Below, in pieces: positions 20,951 to 33,062 of a stretch of DNA of 64,000 nt (its first letter is position 1; every line of letters begins with the position of its first letter). The notes beneath the pieces are model-generated. The model saw only the letters and a program-made list of their open reading frames with translations, did not search any database and was not told the DNA's origin. Origin of the DNA: Stenogyne calaminthoides (Eukaryota; Streptophyta; Magnoliopsida; Lamiales; Lamiaceae); contig JBBCBC010000002.1 of assembly GCA_037126765.1 (NCBI GenBank), positions 45,884,889 through 45,948,888 on the forward strand, read 5' to 3'. Made by a program: the position numbers and the translations under genes.

Positions 20951-21629
20951 TCAAGCCCTAGCACCGACGGGCGGAGGAGGAGGAGCAGCGGGGGCGGCGC
21001 CGGTGAACAGAGAGAGGAACCCTGGAACGCCTCCTCCCTGTGGCTCCGGCTCATCAAGGAAAAGATCCTCCGGAGCCCTAAATGCACCGTGTAAGCAAAC
21101 AATTCCGACTCCAAGCATCAGAGCCGATACGAGAACGGATCCAACGCTCGTAAGGAAAAAAACTACAATGCTTGCAACAATTAGGAAGAGGAGCGTCTCG
21201 CGCTCGGAGAATTGACGGCCGAAGACGACCAGCGGCTGATCCGACGATTGACGGAATAGGTAGAGGAAGATCCAGGCGGCGAGGAGGCCGGAGAGGAGGA
21301 TCAGAGAGAACGGATTCGTTATGAGCGAGATGGCGACGACGGCGGTTATGATCGTGAAGTAATTGACGCGGAAATAGGTGTAATTCTTGCGCAATCGGAG
21401 GGTGGCTTCGGATACGGATTCAGGCTTGGAGAAGGCGGATCGATCTGCGAGTTCCTGCCATGGGCGGCGGTTAGCGAGGCCGGAGCGCACCGTCTCCGAG
21501 ATGCCGGCGAAGAAAGCACGCACGGCGGAATTGGAGGCGGAGGAGGGTAATAGTGTTTGGTTTTCTCCGGCGGCGGCGGTGGGTTGGACGTTGGAGATCG
21601 GGAGAACGGCGGGGAGAATTCGCGGCCAT
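20951..21629 (-). CDS. PRA1B: PRA1 family protein B, with an apparent one-base frameshift near the start
   Basis: The main frame (21523 to the stop at 20951) reads ISETVRSGLANRRPWQELAD, RLRKNYTYFRVNY, two hydrophobic pairs, SSDQPLVVFGRQFSERETL and a Pro/Ala-rich tail: a plant PRA1.B (prenylated Rab acceptor) protein of ER/Golgi membranes that helps Rab targeting and vesicle traffic. The frame stays open upstream (PAVLPISNVQPTAAAGENQ) but has no ATG. The well-placed ATG at 21629 (AACATGGCC) is one base out of phase, and the frames meet at a CCCC run (21614-21611). With one C fewer the protein would have 225 residues, normal for the family. This may be a sequencing error or a real mutation. Single exon, as usual for this family. 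Confidence 0.88.
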
Positions 21630-21899
21630 GTTTGCAGGTGATTTTGATTTTTTGAGATTTGATTTTGGGGGAATATCAGTTATAGGGATCGCTTGGGATA
21701 CGGTGTTTGAACACGCGTTGCTTAGCATATACGGTATAAGGAAATTGCGTCGGTGGATACATGTGAGTTGGTTTTAGTTTTTTTAGGTAAATTTTTTTTT
21801 TTTTTTTTGAGGAAGAGACGAGAAACTCTCCCCCATTATTTTATTTTTTTTTTTTAAGTTAAGTAATGGTCAAACGTGCCTTTGCTTATGTAAATATCA

Positions 21900-22288
21900 A
21901 TTCCCGGCTAAAAGATGGTAAAATATCGATTTTATGCCCTAAATTTCTTTCCTACCGATTTAGAATATGAAATATAGAAAATTATTAATTTGGAGGCTGA
22001 AAATTAAAAACTACCAATTTAAAACCAAAACATGTTAAGCTCATGCTTGATAATTTATAAAAATATGAGCAATTGGATAACTATAAATTATAAAATGTAA
22101 AATATAATCTTAAAATATGTGAGTTTTAAATTGATAGAACGTGTGAGTTTTAAATGGATAATTTATATCTTTCGGGTTCTGAATTGATAGTTTTCTATTT
22201 TTCATGTGTCGAGTCGACAACAAAAATATTGTATACCCTAAATTGATAGTTTTATTACATTATTTATAGACTATAAATTTTTAAAAAT
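21900..22288. repeat. Decayed fold-back-type repeat beside the assembly gap
   Basis: It contains the words CCTAAATTGATAGTTTT, CTGAATTGATAGTTTTCTAT and TGTGAGTTTTAAATTGATAG, which recur in the telomere-bearing fold-back at 58271-58728. It probably belongs to the same family and runs into the N gap. No gene is seen. Confidence 0.45.
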
Positions 22289-22788
22289 NNNNNNNNNNNN
22301 NNNNNNNNNNNNNNNNNNNNNNNNNNNNNNNNNNNNNNNNNNNNNNNNNNNNNNNNNNNNNNNNNNNNNNNNNNNNNNNNNNNNNNNNNNNNNNNNNNNN
22401 NNNNNNNNNNNNNNNNNNNNNNNNNNNNNNNNNNNNNNNNNNNNNNNNNNNNNNNNNNNNNNNNNNNNNNNNNNNNNNNNNNNNNNNNNNNNNNNNNNNN
22501 NNNNNNNNNNNNNNNNNNNNNNNNNNNNNNNNNNNNNNNNNNNNNNNNNNNNNNNNNNNNNNNNNNNNNNNNNNNNNNNNNNNNNNNNNNNNNNNNNNNN
22601 NNNNNNNNNNNNNNNNNNNNNNNNNNNNNNNNNNNNNNNNNNNNNNNNNNNNNNNNNNNNNNNNNNNNNNNNNNNNNNNNNNNNNNNNNNNNNNNNNNNN
22701 NNNNNNNNNNNNNNNNNNNNNNNNNNNNNNNNNNNNNNNNNNNNNNNNNNNNNNNNNNNNNNNNNNNNNNNNNNNNNNNNNNNNNNNN
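22289..22788. other. Assembly gap of 500 N
   Basis: Exactly 500 undetermined bases; a round number suggests a placeholder of unknown true size. It removes the 3' part of the TRM61 gene on the minus strand. Confidence 0.99.
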
Positions 22789-23034
22789 AGTCCATAACTC
22801 AGGAGTTGGGGCCAATAGATAGATAAATCCACCCTTACTGCTGAACACCTTCGAGCCAAATTGTTTTCCAATCCAATCAGAATGCTTGAACATGCCAAAA
22901 CGGTTTTGTAAAACTCCGTTTACGGAAACCTTAACTGGTTTCATAATGTCGTGTCTCTCATATACAATAACCAAATCTCCATCCATTATGTGACGATTAA
23001 AAGATAATTTTTTGCTGGAATCAGTTGGCAACAT
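22789..23034 (-). CDS. TRM61: tRNA (adenine-58-N1)-methyltransferase catalytic subunit TRM61, N-terminal exon, cut by gap
   Basis: The first 82 codons from ATG 23034 read MLPTDSSKKLSFNRHIMDGD, DLVIVYERHDIMKPVKV, LQNRFGMFKHSDWIGKQFGS and GGFIYLLAPTPELWT, the characteristic N-terminus of eukaryotic TRM61/TRMT61A. With TRM6 this enzyme makes m1A58 in the T-loop of tRNAs in the nucleus, including initiator tRNA-Met. The S-adenosylmethionine-binding domain should lie in or beyond the gap; the sequence left of the gap does not look like it, so more than 500 bases may be missing. A good acceptor (TTGCAG, 23077-23072 region) and a possible donor near 23879 suggest a 5'-UTR intron of about 0.8 kb. Confidence 0.9.
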
Positions 23035-23880
23035 CTTTAGAGGATTGTGAATTCAGTTTTCAATCAGGTATCTGCAATTTGTTTAATTAAGAAATAAAGG
23101 GAAATCAGAGACATTGATAAAAATTTGTTTAATGAAGAACCCTAGAGTCAAAAATAAAAAATGCTCACACAATACCACAGAAAATCATATAAATGATGTG
23201 ACCAAAGTGTTACCATAGGAAAGCATATGATGAAGTGGAATACCTCAAGTGGTTAGAGCACTATTTACTCGATAAAAAAAATCTAATGCAGAACATCTCT
23301 CTGATGTAACACAGGAAAAATCTAATTGTTGCATCATATCTCCAAGTATTTTCTAGAATTTTTTGGGGAAATGCACTCTGCCAAAGATGTATAATATTTT
23401 CCTTTTCTACTTTGCAAATCCATATTCCTTCACGCAACTAATCAAATCCCAATTTCACAAAGAAAAAAAGAAAAGAACAAGGCAATACAACTTCATTTCA
23501 AAAGGTTACATACTTCAAACGGTTATAATTCAGTTTAAGCAATCTAGTAGCATGCATACAATTAATACGTCGAAAAAGCTCGAATTTTTAGTGTGTTATT
23601 AGAGAATTCTAGAAAATCAGCAGCAATAAGATGTTAAAGAAACAAATTGAATGCTGTCAAAATTCAGAAACAGCAATGGCAATAAAAACCCACCCACGAA
23701 AACTCCCCTTTGTAGCCTCTTTCTACAATTCTACCCAAACAATCAGAAAATTAAACGTAAATGTCGCTAATTAGTTCATAAAAGCCGAAAGGGTTTCGAA
23801 CTAAGCTAATCAAACATATGCACAGTGGTGGTAAACTGAAGAGTGAAAAGGGGCGGCGATAGAGGAAATATTATTTTACC

Positions 23881-24446
23881 GTATAAAGAAAGCTTAGAGT
23901 TGTGGCGACGGCGACGGCGACTTCAGTGGAGCAGTGAAACGCGTGAATTCGGAAAGACTGTGAATTGGGAATTTGCTTGCCTGCTTTGAGAAAGACGGCC
24001 CACTAAATACTGGGCCTGAGTTCACATTTTTGGCAAGATGGCCCACTAAACATTGAGTTCGGCTCAGGCCCATAAATTTTTTATTCCAATCCCGAGCCCA
24101 TCGTCTACCTGAATCTTCTGGATCATTCGAGGCCCTGGCCCACCCGATTCTTCGTCGACAACGAATGTCAATTTTGACCCACCCAAACTCCATTATTTGA
24201 AAAAGAAAAAGGAAAAGAAAACGAAAATTTTCCCCGCGTTTCCTCTCGCTTAAGAAATCTGTAGCTTCAAAATTGGCTTTCTCCCCAAGCCATTGCTGTA
24301 TATAAGCAAAGCTTTGGGAGCGATTGGATTCAATCTACAATACAATTTTCCTAATTTCAAAAGGAATTTTTTGACGGAATCGATTATCATCTTCTACAAT
24401 TTTTCGACCGGCGTTAATTTCAGTTTAAGAATCAGATATCAAAGAG
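23881..24446. promoter_or_regulatory. Shared divergent promoter of TRM61 and the SAP12-like gene with site II elements
   Basis: TRM61 points left and the AN1 zinc-finger gene points right from this interval. It carries five GGCCCA/TGGGCC motifs (23997, 24011, 24040, 24067, 24137) plus a GAGCCCA near 24095. These site II elements bind TCP factors and are typical of housekeeping and translation-related plant genes. Two copies of GGCCCACTAAA (23998, 24041) indicate a local duplication. The minus frame 24193-23894 has no known homology and overlaps these motifs. Confidence 0.6.
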
Positions 24447-25111
24447 ATGGGAGGAGGAACGGAAACTTTTCCAGAATTAGGAAGCCATTGCCAACAATCC
24501 GATTGCCGTCAACTCGATTTCCTTCCGTTCACTTGTAACGCCTGTGACAAGGTACGTTTTCCTTGATTCCGTTTTGTTAGATCATTCGAATTAGGTTTGG
24601 AATTTCACCAATTCCAATTGGAATTTGATGACCTAAAATTGAGTAAAATTTACCTGACGTTGCGTGTTTGCAGGTGTTCTGTTTAGATCACCGATCGCAC
24701 AAGTCGCACAACTGTACAAAATCCGACGCCGGCAGCCGTATAGTCACTGTTTGTGAAATTTGCTCGACGGCGATCGAGACCACAGGAATCGCCGGCGAGG
24801 ATGTGAAGAAAATTCTAGAGAGGCACGAAAAATCGGGAGACTGCGATCCTAAGAAGAAGAAGAAAACGACGTGCCCTGTGCGGCGGTGCAAGGAGGTTTT
24901 GACGTTCTCGAACACGGCGGCGTGCAAGAGTTGTGGAATTAAGATATGCTTGAAGCATAGGTTTCCGGCGGATCACAGCTGTGAGAAGCTGAAACCGGCG
25001 GCTTCGAATAACAAGTTTTTGGTTGCTTTGGGTGCGAGGAGTGGGAAAGATTGTGGAATTAAGATTCGTGGGAATACTTCACAATCACAGCCAACTGTGA
25101 AAGCCTGGTGA
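24447..25111 (+). CDS. SAP12: AN1 zinc-finger stress-associated protein, SAP12-like
   Basis: Exon 1 is 24447-24551 (MGGGTETFPELGSHCQ..., 35 codons) and exon 2 is 24674-25111, joined in phase 0 across a 122-nt intron; the product has 180 residues. Two AN1-type zinc fingers are visible: Cys15-Cys49 (CQQSDCRQLDFLPFTCNACD, CLDHRSHKSHNC) and Cys102-Cys138 (CPVRRCKEVL, CKSCGIKICLKHRF, HSC). A two-AN1 layout without an A20 finger is that of Arabidopsis SAP12-type proteins, which are stress-induced and respond to redox changes. A lysine-rich linker (KKKKK near residue 97) precedes the second finger. It shares its promoter region with TRM61. Confidence 0.92.
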
Positions 25112-25777
25112 TTGTAATTTGTGTTCATTATGAGTGTGCTGTAAACTAGTATTCTTTTCGTGATTATTGAACAAACTAATATATTCAAGAATTCTTCCAT
25201 CATTCGTGTAAAATGATGATTTTGGGCTAGAACGACACTAATTGAATCGACTTTGGGATTCACAAAATAAATAGCTAAGGCGATATCATGAATCAAAATA
25301 CTGTTTTCATTCTCATTCCCCAGCACCAAAATATTACTTTTAAAATCATTAGCACAAATTTTTACCAGATCAGATTCGTGTTTGGTCTAATCGTGTCGAC
25401 ACAAACATACAAAATTGCATACACAACTAGCTGGTGGAACGGGGCTATAAAATGCAGTGAGTGCTTCAAGGGCTAACCGCAGGAGCTTGACTGTAACACA
25501 CTATTAACAAAACGGAGCAATACAATATGGTGCTTCGAGGGCTAACCGCAAAACCAAAATGCAACTCCCACTGTTTAGCTAGGCAGGCAGAGGCAGGCCA
25601 CAACCTAACCAAACGGGGCAAGACGGAATAATATTGAGACCTAAAAATCTAGACGAAATTGATAATCAAAATGACATTTCATAGTTAACAAAATGGAGTG
25701 GGAAAAATAATCTTGCATTGTGCATATATATACATCTAAAAACTAATAGTAGTTCAAAAAACGACAAGATTTTGGAA
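25112..25777. other. Convergent 3' flanks of the SAP12-like and SAM-domain genes
   Basis: Both neighbours end here, so it should hold their 3' UTRs. A word GTGCTTCAAGGGCTAACCGC recurs 70 bp on as GTGCTTCGAGGGCTAACCGC (about 25459 and 25531). No gene is seen. Confidence 0.5.
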
Positions 25778-28410
25778 CTAGCTATTTTGAAAGTAGGTAC
25801 TCTGTAGTTGAGTTACTGGGCGGCTTGTTCGAGCCTGTACAGCAAGGTATATTTTCTTCCTTGGTCCCTGCAAATTAAAACAAATCACTCAGAGCAATTC
25901 CCTCAGTTCCGCTCCTTTTTATTTGAGTTGGGGTGTTGTCTGGGTGGGGAGTATTAGACTGCAAAACGCTTCAAATCAAGATTCACAGTGTAAATCATGT
26001 TAAAAGATAATTTTCTATTTTGTTTTGATGTTAAAACAAATAATACAGTTTGTGCTTTTCATATTTTGATTTACAAGTTTTCCAAAATTCAAATTCATCA
26101 TCCAAAAAAAAAAAAAAGATTAGCCAAGCCAACAAAGTAAGATTCAAAACAATACCATTGGGATGCCCAACTCCTTGAGGTCACCTTCCCCCATTTGCCT
26201 CAGTGCAGCCATATCTATCTGCAAGCAAAAAGCATCAAGATGCACATTCAAGTTTTGCTATTCTAATTTTTTCATACCAACTCTTGTTTCTTTTTTTGTC
26301 TACATAACAAAAGTGGAACTACAGCTGCTTCACAATCTTACAAGCACAAAGAGAAAGAAGCAAAAGGAACATATGAAAGATGCTATCAAACCCATAATGC
26401 AACAGCATTATGCATTTACCTAAATCTATTTATCCTACAGAGAGATGCAATACCTAAATCTATTTATCCTACAGAGAGATGCAACCAGAACAGCCAAGAC
26501 CCCTCCTAAGACTTCCAACTTTATATGATTTTAATTCAAAATCAGTCACGTCCATGGCTATCATAAGAGATAATATGCTAACCATAACAAAATAGACAGA
26601 ATGGAGATATTTTGTAAATTGCTAGTTAATGTCAGTCCCAGTTCTAAGATATTTGCATTCCTAATAGTCATATATGTTTGGGTGGTGGGGAACAAGAACA
26701 GAAATGATGAGCTTTTTAAATGACCATCATTCAAAGATAGTCTTAAAACGCATGATAAAATATTGTTCCCAAGAGCACTCAAGTTAAAGACGCCTTCAAA
26801 TATCATTGAGCTACATCTGTAATAGGTATGAGACGTGTCATTTCTTTTTCTAGGCTTAATGCTTCAACCGTAACAATTTCAAAATTGACAAGCCAAGATG
26901 TGTAACAATTGATAGTTAAACACTAAACTTCACATGTTGTGAAGTCCAAAATTTCATTTCTCCAAGATATGCAAATCAGTAGGACATCAAAGTAGAAGAA
27001 AGAATATGAAATTTGTACGATCATCCTACAAAAGTAAACCGCATACCTCTTCAGCTTGAAAATTGATGTAGTATTTCCCTAAACCAAGTGAATGTAACAA
27101 ACTGCACACAGTGAGCGGCTGACTCTCCCTTGGGACATGCAATGACTGTGATAAAGAATAAATGAACACTAAAGTAAGTTCCGATTTCCGAATTAGTCTA
27201 TAAACTAACACTACTAAGCACTTACTCAACAAAAAATCCTAACTAGCAGAAAAGGTATAGAGCTGTACTTGGCGTGGGGGTAATGACATGCCACCAGCTG
27301 CTGGAGGAAACTCCGTACCCAACTTGCCTGAATCCAAAGGATATCTTGAGCCAGTAGGCATAGGTACATTTGGCATAGAGGTGCCCAATTTTGCCCAACC
27401 CTCTGTTCTGTTAATTGGTCTCAATGACGATAGCTGTCGAAGATCATCATTAGCACTCCTAGGGGTAGAAATACCACCAGAGGATCTTGGAATTCCATCA
27501 CTGAATCTTGTTCCAGCTCCATTTGAAGGCAAAGAAGCAAACGGATTTGACATATCGCGGACATTTGGTGTTTCAGAAGCCACTCTTGTAGATGGTGTAC
27601 TTCTATAGAGCTTATGATCATGTGGCTCATTTGAAGGCCAAGAATCAAAAGGACTTCTTGTCGAACCCACCTTTGGCTTTTCAGCAGCCTGTTTCGAAGA
27701 TGGTGCACTTCTCAAGAGCTTATCATTGGGTGGTTCAACAGACCGAATAGCTTTTGAGACCTTCTCATAAAACTCCATCTTCTTAAGTTCAATCTTCTCT
27801 AGCTCCATTTCCCTGGAAATTCTCTTTTGTGTCAGTTTAGAACGGAGATCTTTTGGATCTAGGCGAGAGTCTGCAACCATGATCATTTAGAAAGCACAAT
27901 TTACAACACTTTTTTCTACCAAATAAGGGAAATACAGAGTTACATGTTGAAGAAATAAACCATTTCCATCCAAGGGGCTGCTGTAGTCATTGCTCCTTCC
28001 ACTCATATCATTTCTCATCCTATGCATAAAATTAATCACAATCAACCAACAGGAATTGTTATTTCCCTCCTTTTTAAAATCCATAAATTCTAGAACCTAA
28101 ACATTAGAGTAAATTTAACTTATAAAACCGACGAACACGCACCTTTTGTTATTGTCAAAAGCATGATCGCCACTGCTCCCATAAAACTCCGGTATCGATC
28201 TTTTGCTAGCAACAATTCCATCAGAGCCTCCCCACGAATCCTTCGCAACTCTCTACACATAAAAAAAAAAAAAACTCTCATTCAGGGTGAATAACATCAT
28301 TCTAAATCACTATACATGTACCAAAATCAATCATTTGCAACACTACAAACGAACATCAGAAGTACCTGACCGGAGCGGCCGAGAGTGATAGTGACTTGGG
28401 GATTATCCAT
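25778..28410 (-). CDS. Sterile alpha motif (SAM) domain-containing protein
   Basis: There are seven exons on the minus strand: 28410-28366, 28252-28143, 28019-27961, 27870-27269, 27145-27047, 26218-26156, 25867-25778. All frames join and give 355 residues. It starts MDNPQVTITLGRSGQ, a motif shared by a small plant family of SAM proteins. The middle (exon 4) is charged, then Ser/Pro-rich and low in structure (MELEKIELKKMEFYEKV, then repeated SAPSSKQAAEK / STPSTRVASET). The C-terminal SAM domain spans about residues 282-350 (LTVCSLLHSLGLGKYYINFQ, IDMAALRQMGEGDLKELGIP, GPRKKIYLAVQ). SAM domains mediate protein or RNA binding; no specific role is known to me. The exon 3 donor (GTTTAT at 27960) is weak and chosen because it keeps the frame; another donor nearby would end the protein early. 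Confidence 0.87.
26418..26483. repeat. 33-bp tandem duplication in a SAM-gene intron
   Basis: CCTAAATCTATTTATCCTAC plus AGAGAGATGCAA occurs twice without a gap. The two copies look identical, so the duplication is probably recent. Confidence 0.85.
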
Positions 28411-29548
28411 ACTATGATTTCAAGTGCTACTACGAGTTTAAGGCGGGGTTCATTCGTTCGTACTGTGTAATCTAGAATCTTCGCTGCAATGCGGTAGAAG
28501 ACAGAGAGATCGTTAGGGTTGAGAGCGAAGTATTTTTGGTAAGCCTGTAATCTGTATGATAAATTGACAATTGAACAAGATTTTAGGGTGCGTTGGTTTT
28601 TTAATTTCCCCCAAAAATAAAAAGATATACATATATCTTTCTCAAAATTCAAAACACAATAAATCGCATAGTGAATAAATACTCGGAGACACACTTAAGT
28701 GAAAAAATAAATAAATATTGCGGTTTTGTTCTCGAGATGCTCGGGAAGTGCTGCAAGCCTGCAACTCTGCAAGTAAATTTAACATTCGTTTTACATATTC
28801 CAATGTGGCTTATCTGTATGCACTTATGTAATTAATTTACCTTAATCTACAGAAAATGGTAGGATACTTATTATTACCAAAAAAAATAAATTATTATAGA
28901 AAAATTATTCTTAAATAAAATTTTACATAGGAATTTTTTTTTTTTTTAAAAATAATACATTCAATATAATACATATTATACTACATGTATATAAATTTAT
29001 TAAAAAATTCATATATTTAATTAATATGAATTTGACTAAAATAAATACATACATTTTTAAAGTATATAAAATACATATACAATTAATATGCATGTACCTA
29101 TGAACTAAATAATGGTTATTGCTCACATGTGAATAAATATTTATTCAATATTGAAGGATGTAATTATTTTGGCTTCAACAAAAAGGTGTCTATGCGGACT
29201 AGTTATTACGTACACGCAAGTTGAAGGATTTAGTGACAAAGTATAAAATTAAGATGTCGTCACAATTAACCATAGATAAATATTTTAGGTCATCTTAATT
29301 GTAATGATCATATATAAATTTTTATATTTAATGTAAATTATTCTTATATGGAGGCGTAAATCTTTAAGACGGGACCGGAAAAAAATATGTCTTATTACAA
29401 TGTGGAGTTTATTCCTAAATATAACTGGTCCCGAGTTGAGACCGTGATTTTTTTATTACTATAGAGAATTTATTCCTATGTAGATTATTCCTATAGTGGA
29501 TTTTTACTGTAGTTAATTTACCTCTATTATGTACTCTCGGTCCCAACT
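28411..29548. other. 5' flank of the SAM gene and AT-rich DNA
   Basis: 28411-28600 is probably the 5' UTR and promoter of the SAM-domain gene. The rest is AT-rich with no convincing frame or RNA gene. Confidence 0.4.
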
Positions 29549-29752
29549 CTTTATTCACACCTACTTTTTTTTCGTGTTTTAGCGAGCGAGTTATTTATTA
29601 ATATTTAAAATAATAAAATAACTTTTAAGGTGGAGTATGATAAATCTACATCTCCTTTATTATATGTCTTTTTTAAAATTATTTTATTATTTTAAATATT
29701 AATAAAAAAATTATTCATTAAAACACGAGAAAACAGTAAATGTAAATAAAGA
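29549..29752. mobile_element. Small fold-back element
   Basis: CTTTATTCACACCTAC (29549) is inverted to GTAAATGTAAATAAAG (ending about 29751). Inner arms CGTGTTTTAGCG...AATATTTAAAATAATAAAAT and ATTTTATTATTTTAAATATT...CATTAAAACACG also pair. About 200 bp, no coding sequence. Confidence 0.65.
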
Positions 29753-30473
29753 ATTTTGACTAATGTAGTAGTATCTACAGTTACGAGCATTACGGAAATA
29801 AGTTTATATAGTTTGAAAAATCAAGATTTTAAAATTGCCAAATTGATGGAGAAAAAGAGTGTTAAATTTTAAAAATAATAGTATATTTCAAATTCTCCAT
29901 CAAGAACTTTTAGGTAAATGCACTGAACTAGGACAAAATTTACCAATGGTTGTAAACGAATAAAATATTTAAAATATTTTAACTTCGATTTGATATTCGT
30001 ATTCAAAATATTAGAATTCATATTTGATTCGATATAAAATTATAACATTCGATTCGATATTTGTAATAATATATATTTTAGCCTTATCAAAAAAAGAGGT
30101 TGAACCCTAATCTCGATATTCATTGCTGCCCAGGTATGATAGATGAGCAACATTCTCACTCTCGTCTTAGCACTCGAACTATGCCCTAGCAGCTAATGTG
30201 GTGTGAATGAGCACAGAACGTCTAGAGAACAAGCAAGTAATTTAAGATGCTTTTCATCCGCTCAACTCGAATACTTACGAGATACCCGGTGGCCCAAAAG
30301 GCGATACGAAAGGATAGGCGATGATTCACCGATAATACAGTCATTTAAATACAGTGTTACAAGAACTGCTAACAAGGTATTTGTGATGTAAAAGTTAACT
30401 ATTTTCTTAGTTATGACATTGATTTACAAACACGGGACATTCAAACGAGTGAGTTCGAACACAGTATATTGCA

Positions 30474-32567
30474 TCACATATTTGCTGTTGTTTCTTTTAT
30501 CTCTTCCAACGAAATGCTCTGTGTGGCAGAAGGTACGTTTAGTAAGAAAACAGTAAAGAACACCAAGATTCGAATAAACCATACACAGTCAAGGATCGAA
30601 TGGTGGTAAGCATATAGGCAATCAAATTCAAAGAAAAGAAAAATATGCAATTTCAACAGCAACGATGCAATTGTGAACTCTTAAGTAAAAATATTCTAAG
30701 AATATATTACCTGTTCCTCGCCAGCAAAATCATTATCAGGGGTCAGAAAAAGCATGCAGTGACATTCCTTTCTGCAAGTACAACAAAACAATTAGGATAT
30801 GAAAAACAAATGGATCCCACTACCTAATAACGATTGACACCCTGGGTAATGTAGCGAGGCTATGAACTTCAAATACGCCTGTTTCTGAATCACCCCCACC
30901 CCAACAAAAAAAGGAAGAGAAAATACACTATCAACTAGTTTCTAATATGGAAACTTGGTTTGTTAATAATTACAAAAAAAAAAAAAAAAAATCAAAATAG
31001 CAATTCCATGATCAGCTTTGAGGTCATCATGTTGCAGAACAAATGATAAGAAGTGTATATAGTGTCTCACCATCAAATAGGAGGATAATACAGCACTGAA
31101 AATGCAAATGTCATGACAAGTGATATAAAAAAGGTGGAAAAATAGGAGGAAGACGAAAGAGTCAAAGCTGATTGCTGATTTCAACATTCCAGATGGATTT
31201 CAAATGCAAGAATTCATCTTCAAGTTAAAGAAATATTGTCCTATGTCAAATAACATGGTAGGGAAAAGAACAAAGTTCGCTTATTATCCATTGCAATTGA
31301 CCATCAGAAGTTCTCCATACTAGAATGATTCCCTGATGGATTCAGCAGTAGATATTTCAGATTAGATAGCAATGAGTCTTGGGAAAAGGTTAAATAATCC
31401 TGGTTCCTAAAAAATTAACACTAGGTTAGCTCTCTACTTTTGTCCCTGCTCGATGGGTGAACATCTTTCATATTATTTGCCAATTTACCACCATAATCGT
31501 ATATCATCCCATAATCTTATCCTCCTCAGTCTATAGTTCCCAACCTCAAAACACAAGAATCTAATACACGCATAGCTGAAGGTTAAACTACTTAGGAAAT
31601 GATCCCAATTTCAGGAATACAACATAAGCCCCAAGTAATTACAGGAAACAGCCTTTATTATTTGGCACTACCTTTCCCTCATAGGAACACATGGACAGTT
31701 CCAAAAGCCTTGTTGGGCCTCAGCAGCCTTATCATCATAGTGCCTGAAACCAAGTTGGTAAATATATATTATGCAGCATAAATTGTTATAGAAATTGAGT
31801 TGCATTCCATAGAACATAGACTAAAACATATAATTCAACACACAAATATTTTTCCACAACCACGAATTTACCTGCAAGGGCAGAGGGGTGCACCCAGTGT
31901 ATCCTTGTGTTCTGCCAATCCCTTTAAAGACATTCAAAAAGCACATTAACTAAGTTGGTTATAAACTTGAAATCCTTTGCTTAAATTCAAATATAAGTCC
32001 TTACTGATGCTGAAAGATCATCACATATAAGAATTTAACCACTCACAAATTTTACATAAATAATTTTTTTAAATACCACACAACACATATCAAACACTAT
32101 CAAATACTGCTCATATTGAATAATTAGTAGTTGATAAATGGATAGGCCAAAGGTGGAACCTGATCTAGATGCAGTGGATGTAAATGCACAAACACAAAAC
32201 CTCTCCGATCTTACTGTTTAAATTTGTAAGTTACTTAAAAAATAACACAATATGAAATGAATACCTTGATGACAACAGAGGTGACACTTTTGTCGACGCA
32301 GAAATACGTGTTGGACCTCCGAGCGTACTGCTCCGAGAATTTCCTCATTATTTCGACTGATTTCTCCGTTGGCTCAACTATAATTGCACACAATCATCTT
32401 TCCAATTCTTCCAATTAGAATAAATATACATATAAGGGGGAAAAAAAAGTAAATCGACGCATGAAATTACCTTTAGCCACTACGCCACGGCGGCGAGGCG
32501 ATGTCGGAGCGACGGACGAAATGCCGAATCCGACACTGTAAGAAGTAGAAGCTTGAAGAGCTGTCAT
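30474..32567 (-). CDS. FTRB: Ferredoxin-thioredoxin reductase catalytic (beta) chain, chloroplast
   Basis: There are six exons on the minus strand: 32567-32471, 32377-32265, 31921-31872, 31743-31672, 30771-30711, 30518-30474; frames join throughout and give 145 residues, the normal length. Residues 1-32 look like a plastid transit peptide (Ser/Thr-rich, ending SPRRRGVVAK). The mature part is highly conserved: EIMRKFSEQY, TYFCVDKSVTSVVIKGLAEH, CPCRHYDD, GFWNCPCVPMRERKECHCML, ending EEIKETTANM. Cys59, 84, 86, 103, 105, 114 and 116 supply the 4Fe-4S cluster ligands and the redox-active disulfide that passes electrons from ferredoxin to thioredoxins in the stroma. I start at 32567 and not the in-frame ATG at 32615 because MTALQAST is where the family starts. 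The upstream flank (32760-32880) has several TGGGCY-type words. Confidence 0.96.
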
Positions 32568-33062
32568 GGCGGAAAATTCCGTACTGATTGGAGTTCCTAG
32601 CGACCACCACTGCAATATCTAATTGATGAGATTATATTTTTTTTAATTATAAAAATGGATTTATCAAAATTGCTGTTTGTTTGGAAGCGGGGAGCACTGG
32701 AGCAGGAGCACCACTCATTGCAATATCGGCGACCGAAATAACAGGGCCAGTCCTTCTTCCACACTTGACTAGTCAAAGCCCAAAAACGCCACGTAAATCA
32801 ATTTGGGCTGCCACAAGTCTGCCCAAATAGAGACGGTGGCCCAAATTTTGAAGATGGGTCTAGAAATGGGCTTCGAAAGATGATGTATTTTATAAGGGTC
32901 CGGTTATTTTATAAATATGTGAATTTAGACCTAATCGTGACATATTCCATCGTGATCTAATATTATTGAATTCCTTATTGTATCATGTTTGGTTTTATTA
33001 ACTTATCATGTATCATGTTGTGAAATTTATTCACCATGAAATTAATTCATTTTTTTTATGTG

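Noticed and set aside
23230..23290. tRNA/SINE-like A-box (AAGTGGTTAGAGCA)
   Set aside because: No B-box or cloverleaf follows; too short to call.
23894..24193. 99-codon minus frame upstream of TRM61
   Set aside because: It coincides with the promoter motifs and 5' UTR; composition reflects GGCCCA words and not a protein.
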